A stretch of 64,000 nt of DNA from Cyanobium gracile PCC 6307 (GTDB taxonomy: Bacteria > Cyanobacteriota > Cyanobacteriia > PCC-6307 > Cyanobiaceae): NCBI RefSeq assembly GCF_000316515.1, contig NC_019675.1, positions 2,319,964-2,383,963 on the forward strand. The letters are read 5' to 3'. Positions 27,713 through 36,231 of this stretch are shown in pieces. The notes under the pieces were generated by a model. It ran no database searches, was not told where the DNA came from, and worked only from the letters and a program-made list of their open reading frames with translations. Every line of letters begins with the position of its first letter. The stretch's first letter is position 1. The translations under genes and the position numbers were made by a program.

Positions 27713-28804
27713 ATGCCCACGCTGCCCAGTTTCGTCGAGATCATCCTCGGCATCCTGGTGCTGTTCGGCGGCGGGGAACTGTTCGTGGCCGGTTCGGTCG
27801 CCCTGTCCCTGCTGCTGGGCATCCCCCAGCTCGTGATCGGTCTCACGGTGGTGTCCCTGGGCACCAGTACGCCGGAACTGTTCGTGAGCGTGCTGTCCAC
27901 GATCCAGGGCGACGCCGACCTGGCCGTCAGCAACGTGGTGGGCAGCAACATCTTCAACATCCTGGTGGTGCTGGGGGCCAGCGCGGCGATCGTTCCCCTG
28001 CGCGTCAGGAGCCGTCTGGTGCGCCGCGACGTGCCCCTGCTGCTGGGCATCTCGATGGCCGTGTGGGGCATGGCCTCGGGGGGCCGGCTCACCTGGCAGG
28101 CCGGTGTGGCGCTGCTGTTCGCGACGGTGGCCAATCTCGTCTGGGAGATCCGCACCGCCTCGGAAGATTCCGAAGACGACGAGGACAACGAAGCGGAACG
28201 GGCCACCCCGCTGGTGGCGGCCTTCAAGCTGGCGGCGGGCCTGGTCCTGCTGGTGCTCGGCTCCCAGCTGCTGGTGCGGGGGGCCACCACCGCCGCCGTG
28301 GCCCTGGGGGTGAGTCAGACCGTGATCGGCCTGACGATCGTGGCGGCCGGCACTTCGATGCCCGAGCTGGTCACTTCCGTGGTGGCCGCCTACCGGGGCA
28401 AGGCCGACCTGGCCATCGGCAACGTGGTGGGCAGCAACCTGCTCAACCAGATCGTGATCCTGGGACTCTGCGCCGTGCTCTCCGGCGGCAAGGGCTTGGC
28501 GGTTGACCCGGTGATGGTGAGCCGCGACCTGCCGATCATGGTGGCCACCACCCTGGCCTGCCTGCCGATCTTCTGGACCAAAGGGGTGATCAGCCGCCTC
28601 GAGGGCTGGCTGCTGCTGGGTCTCTACGGGCTCTACCTGGTGGAGCAGGTCCTTGCCGCCACCGCCGGCGGCGAGATCGTCGACAACACCTTCCGGTTCG
28701 TGGTGCTGGTGGCGGTGCTGCCCCTGCTGATGGTGTTCCTGGTCTGGCAGGTGCTGCGCTGGAGGCAGCAGCGCAAGCTCCTGGCCGTTCAGGGCGGCGA
28801 ATAG
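27713..28804 (+). CDS. Calcium/sodium antiporter, CaCA family (YrbG-like)
   Basis: 363 residues forming two homologous halves. Each half carries the ion-coordinating repeat: SLGTSTPELFVS near residue 45 and AAGTSMPELVTS near 220, each followed by GNVVGSN-type segments (SNVVGSNIFNILVV and GNVVGSNLLNQIVI). The halves are joined by a very acidic cytoplasmic loop (SEDSEDDEDNEAE). I start it at ATG 27713; the longer frame from 27566 overlaps the divergent radical SAM gene. It should export calcium in exchange for sodium or protons. Confidence 0.92.
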   Translation: MPTLPSFVEIILGILVLFGGGELFVAGSVALSLLLGIPQLVIGLTVVSLGTSTPELFVSVLSTIQGDADLAVSNVVGSNIFNILVVLGASAAIVPLRVRSRLVRRDVPLLLGISMAVWGMASGGRLTWQAGVALLFATVANLVWEIRTASEDSEDDEDNEAERATPLVAAFKLAAGLVLLVLGSQLLVRGATTAAVALGVSQTVIGLTIVAAGTSMPELVTSVVAAYRGKADLAIGNVVGSNLLNQIVILGLCAVLSGGKGLAVDPVMVSRDLPIMVATTLACLPIFWTKGVISRLEGWLLLGLYGLYLVEQVLAATAGGEIVDNTFRFVVLVAVLPLLMVFLVWQVLRWRQQRKLLAVQGGE

Positions 28805-28876
28805 AAGGACGGCAGGCCTGGCTTGGTGTGAGTCGCGCCGATAGGCCCTTGCGTTCAGCGGCGGTAGCGTTTTGCC

Positions 28877-29296
28877 ATGGTCTCCGCCTCCGCACAGCCG
28901 TTTGTACCGCCGGCGATTCCCTGGCGTGAGCCCCAGGGGCTCTCGCCGCTGCCGGATCTCGGCCCAGGCCTGGATCCGGAGGCCTGCCGGCTGGCTCTGG
29001 CACGGCTCTGTGCCGACGCCGATGTGATGGCGGTGCTGGCGTTCGGCTCACGGGCCCGGGGCGAGGCGCGTCCTGATTCCGACCTTGATCTGGCCGTGAT
29101 CGTGGAACGCCCCCAACTCACCCCCGCCGAGAAGGCCGCCTGCTGGCAGCGCTTTCGCCAGGCCCTCGGCCCCCTCGGCGTCAGGGTGGACCTGGTGGTG
29201 GCCGGGGCCGCCGACGCCGAACGGTTGAGTGGCTCGCGCTGGCATGTGTTCGGCGATGTGGCCCGCGAGGGGAAGGTGCTCTATGTCGCCGGCTGA
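28877..29296 (+). CDS. MNT-family nucleotidyltransferase (antitoxin-like)
   Basis: 139 residues. The minimal nucleotidyltransferase motif FGSRARGEARPDSDLDLAV lies near residues 54-72, with the two catalytic aspartates of the SDLDL block and a third candidate in VRVDLVV near residue 105. About 45 residues precede this core. Its stop lies inside the next gene (14-base overlap), a HEPN protein. That is the standard order of HEPN/MNT type VII toxin-antitoxin modules, in which the MNT protein silences the HEPN RNase by nucleotide transfer. Base composition is host-like, so this is not a recent arrival. Confidence 0.82.
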   Translation: MVSASAQPFVPPAIPWREPQGLSPLPDLGPGLDPEACRLALARLCADADVMAVLAFGSRARGEARPDSDLDLAVIVERPQLTPAEKAACWQRFRQALGPLGVRVDLVVAGAADAERLSGSRWHVFGDVAREGKVLYVAG

Positions 29297-29654
29297 GGAC
29301 GCGGCTCTGCTGCTGGCAATCGTGCGCCGCCATCTGCGCACGTTGCGGATCGGGCTCGATCCTGCGTATCCGGAGGAGGACTGGGGCTTCACCGCCCAGC
29401 AGGTGGTGGAGAAGCTGCTCAAGGCCTGGATCGTGCTGAGCGATCGCCGGCCACCGCGGGTGCATGAGCTGAGCGACCTGGCCTCTGTGGCGGGTCAGCC
29501 CCTGGAGCCCCGGCTGGCGGCGTTGCAGGAGTTCGCCGTGGAGGCCCGCTACGAGGAGGGGCCCTTCCCCCTGCCGGCCGAGAGATCGGTGCTGCTGGCT
29601 CTGCTGGAGGCCGAACTCGAGCGCTGCGAGCGGGCTGTGGCGGGGCTGGGCTGA
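29283..29654 (+). CDS. HEPN-domain protein (toxin-like partner of MNT)
   Basis: 123 residues, all-helical. WGFTAQQVVEKLLKAWIVLSD near residue 36 is the signature helix of HEPN proteins (Pfam PF05168 type). RRPPRVHELSDL near residue 60 supplies an R-x4-H motif like the RNase site of HEPN toxins. The ATG at 29283 overlaps the MNT gene by 14 bases, implying coupled translation. HEPN/MNT pairs act as toxin-antitoxin or defence modules; activity here is inferred only from family and context. Confidence 0.8.
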   Translation: MSPAEDAALLLAIVRRHLRTLRIGLDPAYPEEDWGFTAQQVVEKLLKAWIVLSDRRPPRVHELSDLASVAGQPLEPRLAALQEFAVEARYEEGPFPLPAERSVLLALLEAELERCERAVAGLG

Positions 29655-30066
29655 GCTGTGTGCTCAAGGTTTTCCGTCAGAACCAGCCCGAATGGGTGAT
29701 CATCAAGACAGCCGCCTGCGGCTGGACCTTGGCATGGGGATGGCCCCAGCCGCCCGAACTCACATGGTCGAACGCGGCGACACGGGCAACGCCCACTCCT
29801 TGGATGGAGGGCTACTGCCCGCCAGGGTTGGGCCACGGCAGGATGAGATTTCTGCGGGTCTGCCGAAGTCGCCAGTTCTTCCAGACTTCGAAAGATGAAT
29901 TCATGCCATGACAGAGATTGGCCGCCGTTGGCCTCAGGACAACGCGCTCTTGGGCTGCCAAAAGGGGAAGCGTGGGGGCTTATCTGGTTCCGTCCATGTA
30001 GCGTTCGATAGGCGTGGCAGGCCAGACTCGAGAAGTAGGAGTGGTGCCGTTCGCTAAGATGGCGAC
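29655..30066. other. 412-base stretch without a convincing gene
   Basis: The only frames here are short (about 70-85 codons, from 29660 and 29692) and have low-plausibility protein sequence. Composition drifts from GC-rich on the left to mixed on the right, so this may be the left boundary of the inserted DNA that carries the RelA/SpoT gene. No tRNA, inverted repeats of insertion sequences, or terminator were recognised. Confidence 0.5.
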
Positions 30067-31104
30067 ATGAGCTTTGAGCATCCGCTCCATTCCAAGAGCA
30101 ATGTCGACAAGGCAGGAGATCTACTGCGAAAAAGTCTCACTGAGGATGTTGATGCTCAAGAACTTGCAAAAGCGCAAGACATTCTCAGCAACTGGAGGGC
30201 CTCCCACTCTTATATCATTAATACGTTTCAAGCAACGCTCCGAGACAAGACAAAAAAGTTGAATGTTGAGTGTCTTATTGCCCAACGCCTCAAGAGAATG
30301 CCGTCAATCCTCAACAAGCTGCGGCTGAGGCGAACGATGAGGCTTAGCACAATGCAAGATATCGCAGGCATTCGTGTTGTAGTTAATTCAATTCAAGACG
30401 TCAACAGAATTGCAGAGGCTTATCGGCAAGCAGGCTTTCTTCACTCGCGAATGCCGGAGGATGACTATATAGTGCAGCCAAAACCCTCAGGCTATCGTAG
30501 TCTTCACCAGATCTACAAATACAAGAATACTCAAAACCCCAGGTATGACGGCTTATTTATCGAGCTGCAGATTAGAACGAAAGTGCAACACGCGTGGGCT
30601 ACGGCCGTTGAGACCGTTGATACTTTTCTGAAGTACTCACTAAAATCCAGTGAAGGTCCAGAAGAATGGAAAAACTATTTTGCTCAGGCAAGCAGTGCAC
30701 TAGCGCATATTGAAAAATGCCAGTTAGTTCCTAGGTTTGAAGATCAATCGAAGCAACAGGCATTTACGGCTACATGCGAGTCGCACGCACGCTTGGGAGT
30801 GCAGACGAAGCTACAAGGATACAATCTTGCCGCCAGTCTGCCCTTGACAACTCGTGGGAGTTATTATCTCTTGGATCTAGACACGCTGAGTAGTCGATTA
30901 GAGTACACGACCTACGGAAGAGATCGCTTGGCAGAAGCAAGCGCTGCATACATCGACCTGGAGAAGAGGTACTCAGGCACTGATGAACACCAAATAGTAC
31001 TTGTTTCAGCGCAGTCGCTTAGCAATCTCAGAAGAGCTTATCCGAACTATTTTCTTGATTCTCATGAGTACCTCAAGCTTATCAAGTCAATGACAAAGCG
31101 GTAA
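30067..31104 (+). CDS. Lone RelA/SpoT-domain (p)ppGpp synthetase-like protein
   Basis: 345 residues. There is no HD hydrolase domain, so it is a synthetase-only alarmone enzyme. The synthetase core is intact: the ATP-site segment QRLKRMPSILNKL at 73-85, MQDIAGIRVVV at 96-106 with the metal-binding Asp, DDYIVQPKPSGYRSLH at 132-147, and ELQIRTKVQHAWATAVE at 166-182 with the catalytic Glu. A leading WRASHSY segment at 43-49 and a C-terminal region of about 125 residues (YYLLDLD ... VLVSAQSLSNLRRAYPNYFL) mark a family frequent in genomic islands rather than the housekeeping Rel. The gene is visibly A+T-rich with codon use unlike its neighbours, a sign of transfer. It follows the HEPN/MNT pair. 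Confidence 0.88.
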   Translation: MSFEHPLHSKSNVDKAGDLLRKSLTEDVDAQELAKAQDILSNWRASHSYIINTFQATLRDKTKKLNVECLIAQRLKRMPSILNKLRLRRTMRLSTMQDIAGIRVVVNSIQDVNRIAEAYRQAGFLHSRMPEDDYIVQPKPSGYRSLHQIYKYKNTQNPRYDGLFIELQIRTKVQHAWATAVETVDTFLKYSLKSSEGPEEWKNYFAQASSALAHIEKCQLVPRFEDQSKQQAFTATCESHARLGVQTKLQGYNLAASLPLTTRGSYYLLDLDTLSSRLEYTTYGRDRLAEASAAYIDLEKRYSGTDEHQIVLVSAQSLSNLRRAYPNYFLDSHEYLKLIKSMTKR

Positions 31105-31300
31105 GCCATCGAACAAGCCCTTCAAGTGGACAGGCCACCACCGATTACGTTCTTGCGTTCTAATGTCCTTGCCAGCCACTCAGAGGCAGCGTTCAACTGT
31201 CCAGAGACGACAATCAATGTCATCGCGATCGAAATTCCACCCCAACGCGAATGAGCTGCATATGGCAATCCAAGCCCGCTGCTGCCTTACATCCTCGCAA

Positions 31301-31858
31301 TCAGCGCCAGGATCGTGTTGATTCCCACAGCGGAGCGGTATCTGGACGGCGATGAAGCCGTCCTGCGGCTTTCAGGCTTAGATAGCGCTCGTTAAAACGG
31401 CGTCGCAGATCTGGTCCCAGTTGGCATCGTGCGAGGAAGATTCCACCGCAGAGAATCACACCGGCGAATGGGCAGAGCGCGGTTTCCACAATCCAGCCAC
31501 GGCTGCCGATGATCTCACCGGGTGACTGCGTCAGGCCCGCCACGCAGTAAGCCTCATGTCCCTCGATGTCGAGGAGGATGGCACCACTCTTGAGGTCTTT
31601 CAGGTGCACCCATTCAGCCAGGCGCATCTGACTCAGGGCTCCGATGACTTCAGGATCCGGGTGCGTTCCTCGTTCCCGGAGGAACTGGATGGCCTTGTTC
31701 AGAAGTTCAGGTGTCTCCTGCAGTCGTTTCCGCGCCTTGGCCAGGGCCTGGCTCGGCTCCGAGCACGGGTTCTCGGTGAGCACTCCGTGCACGCCGATGG
31801 CCACCTGTTCGTAGGTGGCCATGAACCGGCGGGCCTCCGCGGGGGGGAGCCGGCTCAC
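31301..31858 (-). CDS. Unknown protein translationally overlapped with acnB
   Basis: About 185 residues from GTG 31858, or 173 from ATG 31822 ([20 protein letters not shown]). The N-terminal half is helical ([21 protein letters not shown], then [21 protein letters not shown]). The middle has beta-type segments ([19 protein letters not shown]), then a hydrophobic Cys-containing stretch ([20 protein letters not shown]) that may be a membrane or buried helix. The GTG shares bases with the acnB stop (GTGA), suggesting coupling; ATG 31822 has a GGAGG about 11 bases upstream. No family recognised. The 3' half looks less GC-rich than acnB. Confidence 0.6.
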   Translation of the reverse strand: MSRLPPAEARRFMATYEQVAIGVHGVLTENPCSEPSQALAKARKRLQETPELLNKAIQFLRERGTHPDPEVIGALSQMRLAEWVHLKDLKSGAILLDIEGHEAYCVAGLTQSPGEIIGSRGWIVETALCPFAGVILCGGIFLARCQLGPDLRRRFNERYLSLKAAGRLHRRPDTAPLWESTRSWR

Positions 31859-34497
31859 ACCTCCGCCAGCACCTTCTCCTCCTCCTCCACGCTCACCACG
31901 CGGCCGGCATCCTCGAAGCCATCGATCTGGTCGAAGTTGAGGTAGCGGTAGAGCTGGTCGGAGAGGGGATCGATCTTGGCCGCCGCGATCTCTAGGTACT
32001 CGGCCGGGCTGGGGATGCGGCCCAGCAGGGCGCACACCGCCGCCAGTTCGGCGCTGCCCAGGTACACCTGGGCGCCGTTGCCGAGGCGGTTGTTGAAGTT
32101 GCGGGTGCTGGTGGAGAACACGGTGGTGTTGTCCTCCACCCGGGCCTGGTTGCCCATGCACAGGGAGCAGCCGGGCAGCTCCATGCGGGCGCCGGCGGTC
32201 TCGAACTTGGCGGTGTAACCCTCGGCCCGCAGCATCTCGTCGTCCATGCGGGTGGGCGGGCAGACCCACAGCCGCGCGGCGCTGGTGCCGGCCCCGTCCA
32301 GCACCGTGGCGGCGGCGCGGTAGTGGCCGATGTTGGTCATGCAGGAGCCGATGAACACCTCATCGATCCGGTCGCCCGCCACCTCGCTGAGCAGCTTGAC
32401 GTTATCGGGGTCGTTGGGGCAGGCCAGGATCGGTTCGGTCAGTTCGTCCAGGTTGATGTCGATCACCGCCGCATACTCGGCATCGGCATCGGCCTCCATC
32501 AGCACCGGATCGGCCAACCAGGCCTCCATCGCCTTGATCCGCCGCGCCAGGGTGCGGGCATCGCTGTAGCCCCGGGCGATCATGTTGCGCATCAGAGCCA
32601 CATTGCTGCGCAGGTACTCGCTCACCGTCTCGATGCTCAGCTTGATCGTGCTGCCGGCGCAGGAGCGTTCGGCGGTGGCGTCCGTCAGTTCAAACGCCTG
32701 CTCCAGCTTGAGGTCGGGAAGCCCCTCAATCTCCATGATCCGGCCGCTGAAGATGTTCTTCTTGCCGGCCTTCTCCACCGTCAGCAGGCCCTGCTGGATC
32801 GCCACATAGGGAATGGCATTCACCACGTCCCGCAGGGTGACGCCCGGCTGCAGGGAGCCGGAGAAACGCACCAGCACCGATTCCGGCATGTCGAGCGGCA
32901 TGGCGCCGATGGCGGCGGCGAAGGCCACCAGGCCGGAACCGGCGGGGAAGGAGATGCCCAGCGGGAAGCGGGTGTGGCTGTCACCGCCGGTGCCCACCGT
33001 GTCCGGCAGCAGCAGGCGGTTGAGCCAGCTGTGGATGATGCCGTCGCCGGGCCGCAGGGCGACGCCGCCCCGGGAGCTGATGAAGTCGGGCAGCTCGGCG
33101 TGGGTCTTGAGATCCACCGGCTTGGGGTAGGCGGCGGTGTGGCAGAAGCTCTGCATCACCAGATCGGCGGAGAAGCCCAGGCAGGCCAGCTCCTTCATCT
33201 CGTCGCGGGTCATCGGCCCGGTGGTGTCCTGGCTGCCGACGCTGGTCATCAGCGGTTCGCAGCTCGTGCCCGGACGCACCCCCGCCAGGCCGCAGGCCTT
33301 GCCCACCATCTTCTGGGCCAGGGTGAAGCCCTTGCCGGTGTCGCTGGGGGCCACCGGCCGGATGAAGGCCTCCGACGGGGGCAGGCCCAGCTGCAGGCGA
33401 ACCTTGTCGGTGAGGGAGCGGCCGATCAGCAAGGGGATGCGGCCACCGGCGCGCACTTCATCGGCGATGGTGCTGGGCTTGAGCTGGAAGCGGGCCAGCA
33501 CCTCGCCGGCCCCCGCCTCGCCGGCGGCCCGCTCGATCGTGCCGGCGTGGGGCCGGATCGTGATCACGTCGCCGCTGTTGAGGGCGCTCACGTCGCACTC
33601 GATCGGCAGGGCGCCGGAATCCTCGGCGGTGTTGAAGAAGATCGGCGCGATCTTGCCCCCCAGCACCACCCCGCCGCTGCGCTTGTTGGGCACGTGGGGG
33701 ATGTCGGTGCCGATGTGCCAGAGCACCGAGTTGATCGCCGATTTGCGGGAACTGCCCGTGCCCACCACATCGCCCACGTAGGCCAGCGGATGGCCCTTGG
33801 CCTTCAGCTCGGCGATCAGGCCGAGCCCTTCGGGCATCCGCGTCTCCAGCATCGCCATCGCGTGCAGGGGGATGTCAGGACGGGTGGTGGCGTGGGTGGC
33901 CGGTGAGAGGTCGTCGGTGTTGGTTTCCCCGGTCACCTTGAACACCGTGACCGTGATCGCCTCCGGCAGGGGCGGCCGGGCGTGGAACCATTCGGCCGCC
34001 GCCCAGCTGTCCACCACCTGGCGGGCCAGGGGGTTGGTCTCGGCCAGCTCCAGCACGTCGTGGAAGGCGTCGTACACCAGCAGGGTGCGGCTCAGCCCCC
34101 GGGCGGCCTCCTCGGCGACGTCCGCCTGCGGGCAGGAGAGCAGCTCGATCAGGGCGCCGACGTTGTAGCCACCGATCATGGTGGCCAGCAGCCGCGTGGC
34201 CTCCAGGGGGCTCACCAGGGGGCTCGTGGCCGTTCCCTTGGCGATCCCGCTCAGCCAGCCGGCCTTCACGTAGGCGGCCTCATCCACCCCCGGCGGAACC
34301 CGTTCGCTCAGCAGGTGCAGCAGGAAGGCCTCCTCGCCGGCGGGCGGCTGCTCCAGCAGCTCGGTGAGGGCCTGGGCCTGGGGGGCGGTGAGCGGCAGGG
34401 GCGGCACGCCCAAGGCCTCGCGGGCGGCGGCGGCCTCGCGGTAGCTGGGCAGCAGCTCGGCGGGGGACAGGGGGGTGGGGCTGGGGGAGACGGACAT
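31855..34497 (-). CDS. acnB: Bifunctional aconitate hydratase 2 / 2-methylisocitrate dehydratase
   Basis: About 880 residues, TCA-cycle isomerase with a 4Fe-4S cluster. The N-terminal HEAT-like AcnB domain ([20 protein letters not shown]) precedes the swivel domain ([20 protein letters not shown]). Cluster and active-site segments follow: [40 protein letters not shown], and the cysteines in [13 protein letters not shown] and [13 protein letters not shown]. The order of domains is that of AcnB, not AcnA. I start at ATG 34497 (MSVSPSP); upstream ATGs at 34530 and nearby add about 11 residues. It is divergent from the DAHP synthase gene. Confidence 0.95.
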   Translation of the reverse strand: MSVSPSPTPLSPAELLPSYREAAAAREALGVPPLPLTAPQAQALTELLEQPPAGEEAFLLHLLSERVPPGVDEAAYVKAGWLSGIAKGTATSPLVSPLEATRLLATMIGGYNVGALIELLSCPQADVAEEAARGLSRTLLVYDAFHDVLELAETNPLARQVVDSWAAAEWFHARPPLPEAITVTVFKVTGETNTDDLSPATHATTRPDIPLHAMAMLETRMPEGLGLIAELKAKGHPLAYVGDVVGTGSSRKSAINSVLWHIGTDIPHVPNKRSGGVVLGGKIAPIFFNTAEDSGALPIECDVSALNSGDVITIRPHAGTIERAAGEAGAGEVLARFQLKPSTIADEVRAGGRIPLLIGRSLTDKVRLQLGLPPSEAFIRPVAPSDTGKGFTLAQKMVGKACGLAGVRPGTSCEPLMTSVGSQDTTGPMTRDEMKELACLGFSADLVMQSFCHTAAYPKPVDLKTHAELPDFISSRGGVALRPGDGIIHSWLNRLLLPDTVGTGGDSHTRFPLGISFPAGSGLVAFAAAIGAMPLDMPESVLVRFSGSLQPGVTLRDVVNAIPYVAIQQGLLTVEKAGKKNIFSGRIMEIEGLPDLKLEQAFELTDATAERSCAGSTIKLSIETVSEYLRSNVALMRNMIARGYSDARTLARRIKAMEAWLADPVLMEADADAEYAAVIDINLDELTEPILACPNDPDNVKLLSEVAGDRIDEVFIGSCMTNIGHYRAAATVLDGAGTSAARLWVCPPTRMDDEMLRAEGYTAKFETAGARMELPGCSLCMGNQARVEDNTTVFSTSTRNFNNRLGNGAQVYLGSAELAAVCALLGRIPSPAEYLEIAAAKIDPLSDQLYRYLNFDQIDGFEDAGRVVSVEEEEKVLAEV

Positions 34498-34643
34498 ATG
34501 GACGCAGGACCGCATGGACATACGTTCCATTGTTCTTCCCCGCGGGTCCGCCCTCTGGTGACGACGGCTGCAGAAGTCCGCGCTGGCAGCGGTGCCGCCA
34601 GTTCGTAGGGTGGAAGGTGTGATCGTTCCCCGCCGCCGGCCGC

Positions 34644-35717
34644 ATGATCCCCACCTCCGATCTCCATGTGGTGGAAACCCGGCCGCTGGTGCCGCCGGCG
34701 GTGCTGCACCGGGAGCTGCCCCTCTCCGAGCAGGCGGCCCGCACCGTGCAGCAGGCCCGGGAGCGCATCAAGGCCATCCTTCACGCCGGCGACCAGCGGC
34801 TGCTGGTGATCGTCGGCCCCTGCTCGGTCCACGACGTGGCCGCCGCCCGGGAGTACGCCGAGGCCATCGCCCAGGCCCAGCGCCGCCACCGGGATGAGCT
34901 GGAGATCGTGATGCGGGTCTACTTCGAGAAGCCCCGTACCACCGTGGGCTGGAAGGGGATGATCAACGACCCCCACCTCGACGGCAGCTACGACATCAAC
35001 ACCGGCCTGCGCCGGGCCCGCTCCCTGCTGCTGCACCTGGCGGAGATGGGCCTGCCGGCGGCCACCGAGGTGCTCGATCCGGTGGTGCCCCAGTACCTCG
35101 CCGACCTGATCAGCTGGACCGCCATCGGCGCCCGCACCACCGAGAGCCAGACCCACCGCGAGATGGCCTCGGGCCTGTCGATGCCGATCGGCTTCAAGAA
35201 CGGCACCGACGGCAGCGCCGCCACCGCCATCAACGCCATGGAGGCGGCCGCCCGGCCCCACCATTTCCTGGGCATCAACAAGGAGGGCCAGGCCGCCATC
35301 GTCTCCACCACCGGCAACCCGGACGGCCACCTGGTGCTGCGGGGTGGCAAGAGCGGCCCGAACTTCCACGCCGAAGCGGTGGAGGCCGCCGCCACCCTGC
35401 TGGCCCGGGACGGCCTGCCGGCCCGGCTGATGGTGGACTGCAGCCACGGCAACTCCAACAAGGACTACCGGCGCCAGGGGGAAGTGCTGCGCAGCGTGGC
35501 CGAGCAGGTGCGGGGCGGTTCCATCCACGTGATGGGGGTGATGCTGGAGAGCCATCTGGTGGAAGGAAATCAGAAGATTTCCGCCGACCTGGCCTCGCTC
35601 ACCTATGGCCAGAGCATCACCGATGCCTGCATCGATCTGGCCACCACCTTGGATCTGCTCGTCGAGCTGGCGGAAGCCGTTCGCCAGGCCCAGGCCCGCA
35701 GCCTGGCCCTCGCCTGA
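34644..35717 (+). CDS. 3-deoxy-7-phosphoheptulonate (DAHP) synthase, class I
   Basis: 357 residues, first step of the shikimate pathway. [20 protein letters not shown] near residue 50, [16 protein letters not shown] near 92, [20 protein letters not shown] near 165, GIKN-type GFKNGTDGS near 185, and [14 protein letters not shown] near 265 are all class I (AroF/G/H) signatures. The feedback specificity (Phe, Tyr or Trp) cannot be read by eye. It is divergently transcribed from acnB across about 150 bases. Confidence 0.95.
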   Translation: MIPTSDLHVVETRPLVPPAVLHRELPLSEQAARTVQQARERIKAILHAGDQRLLVIVGPCSVHDVAAAREYAEAIAQAQRRHRDELEIVMRVYFEKPRTTVGWKGMINDPHLDGSYDINTGLRRARSLLLHLAEMGLPAATEVLDPVVPQYLADLISWTAIGARTTESQTHREMASGLSMPIGFKNGTDGSAATAINAMEAAARPHHFLGINKEGQAAIVSTTGNPDGHLVLRGGKSGPNFHAEAVEAAATLLARDGLPARLMVDCSHGNSNKDYRRQGEVLRSVAEQVRGGSIHVMGVMLESHLVEGNQKISADLASLTYGQSITDACIDLATTLDLLVELAEAVRQAQARSLALA

Positions 35718-35746
35718 GGGGCTGCGGTCTTCTCCAAGGCAGCACA

Positions 35747-35775
35747 ATCAGCACTCGGAAGGTGAGAGTGCTGAT
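35747..35775. promoter_or_regulatory. CIRCE-like inverted repeat (possible HrcA operator)
   Basis: Perfect 10-base arms, ATCAGCACTC and GAGTGCTGAT, are separated by exactly nine bases. The CIRCE operator bound by HrcA is TTAGCACTC-N9-GAGTGCTAA; this copy differs only by one symmetric base per arm (TCAGCACTC / GAGTGCTGA). It lies about 90 bases upstream of the small gene at 35866 and 30 bases after the DAHP synthase stop. It has no U tract, so it does not look like a terminator. HrcA binding is inference. Confidence 0.55.
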
Positions 35776-35865
35776 CCGATCTTCTGCAACAGAGTGTTCC
35801 TGGTGAACAGCTGACTGGCGTGCCCTTGGTACGTTTGGCATCAGCAAGATCGGGGTGGTCCGCTG

Positions 35866-36222
35866 ATGACTTATCTCCTGCAGTTCTGCGGGTTGTCCGA
35901 CCCTTTGCAGCTCTTCTATCTCGAACAGAAATCGGCTGCCGCCCCCGCCGGTGGCACCGCGGCCCCCGGCCCGATCTACGGCGGCTTCCGCCCCTTCCAG
36001 CTCGACGACCTCCTCGGCTGGGCCCTCGACACGGCCCGGGGCCGCTGCTGGGACGGTGAGGCCATCCAGCGCCTGGTGATCGATGTCTGGATGGAGCGGG
36101 CCGATGTGATCCGCCAGTGGCAGCTGCGGCTGCGGGAGGAGCCGGCCGAGCGGGTGCTGGTGGCCGGCATCGGCACCCAGCGCGACTGGGAGCACCGCTG
36201 CGAGCAGCTCCTTCGGGCCTGA
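35866..36222 (+). CDS. Small conserved-looking protein, unknown function
   Basis: 118 residues, no signal or membrane helix. The N-terminus MTYLLQFCGLSDPLQLFYLE is followed by a flexible Ala/Gly/Pro linker, then a folded-looking part (RPFQLDDLLGWALDTARG, IDVWMERADVIRQWQLRLRE). Composition is balanced and the start is clean. It follows the CIRCE-like repeat, which would make it a candidate heat-shock gene. It is convergent with the MscS-type channel, ten bases away. No family recognised. Confidence 0.65.
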   Translation: MTYLLQFCGLSDPLQLFYLEQKSAAAPAGGTAAPGPIYGGFRPFQLDDLLGWALDTARGRCWDGEAIQRLVIDVWMERADVIRQWQLRLREEPAERVLVAGIGTQRDWEHRCEQLLRA

Positions 36223-36231
36223 GCGCGTCCC

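Noticed and set aside
29660-29911. Short frames in the gap between the HEPN gene and the RelA/SpoT gene.
   Set aside because: Weak starts, Trp/Pro-rich implausible protein, no recognisable motif; treated as non-coding.
31105-31300. Remnant of an insertion sequence to the right of the RelA/SpoT gene.
   Set aside because: Composition is mixed, but I found no terminal inverted repeats, target duplication or transposase-like translation.
35747-35775. Reading the inverted repeat as a terminator of the DAHP synthase gene.
   Set aside because: The stem is followed by CCGATCTTC rather than a T run, and the nine-base spacer fits an operator better.
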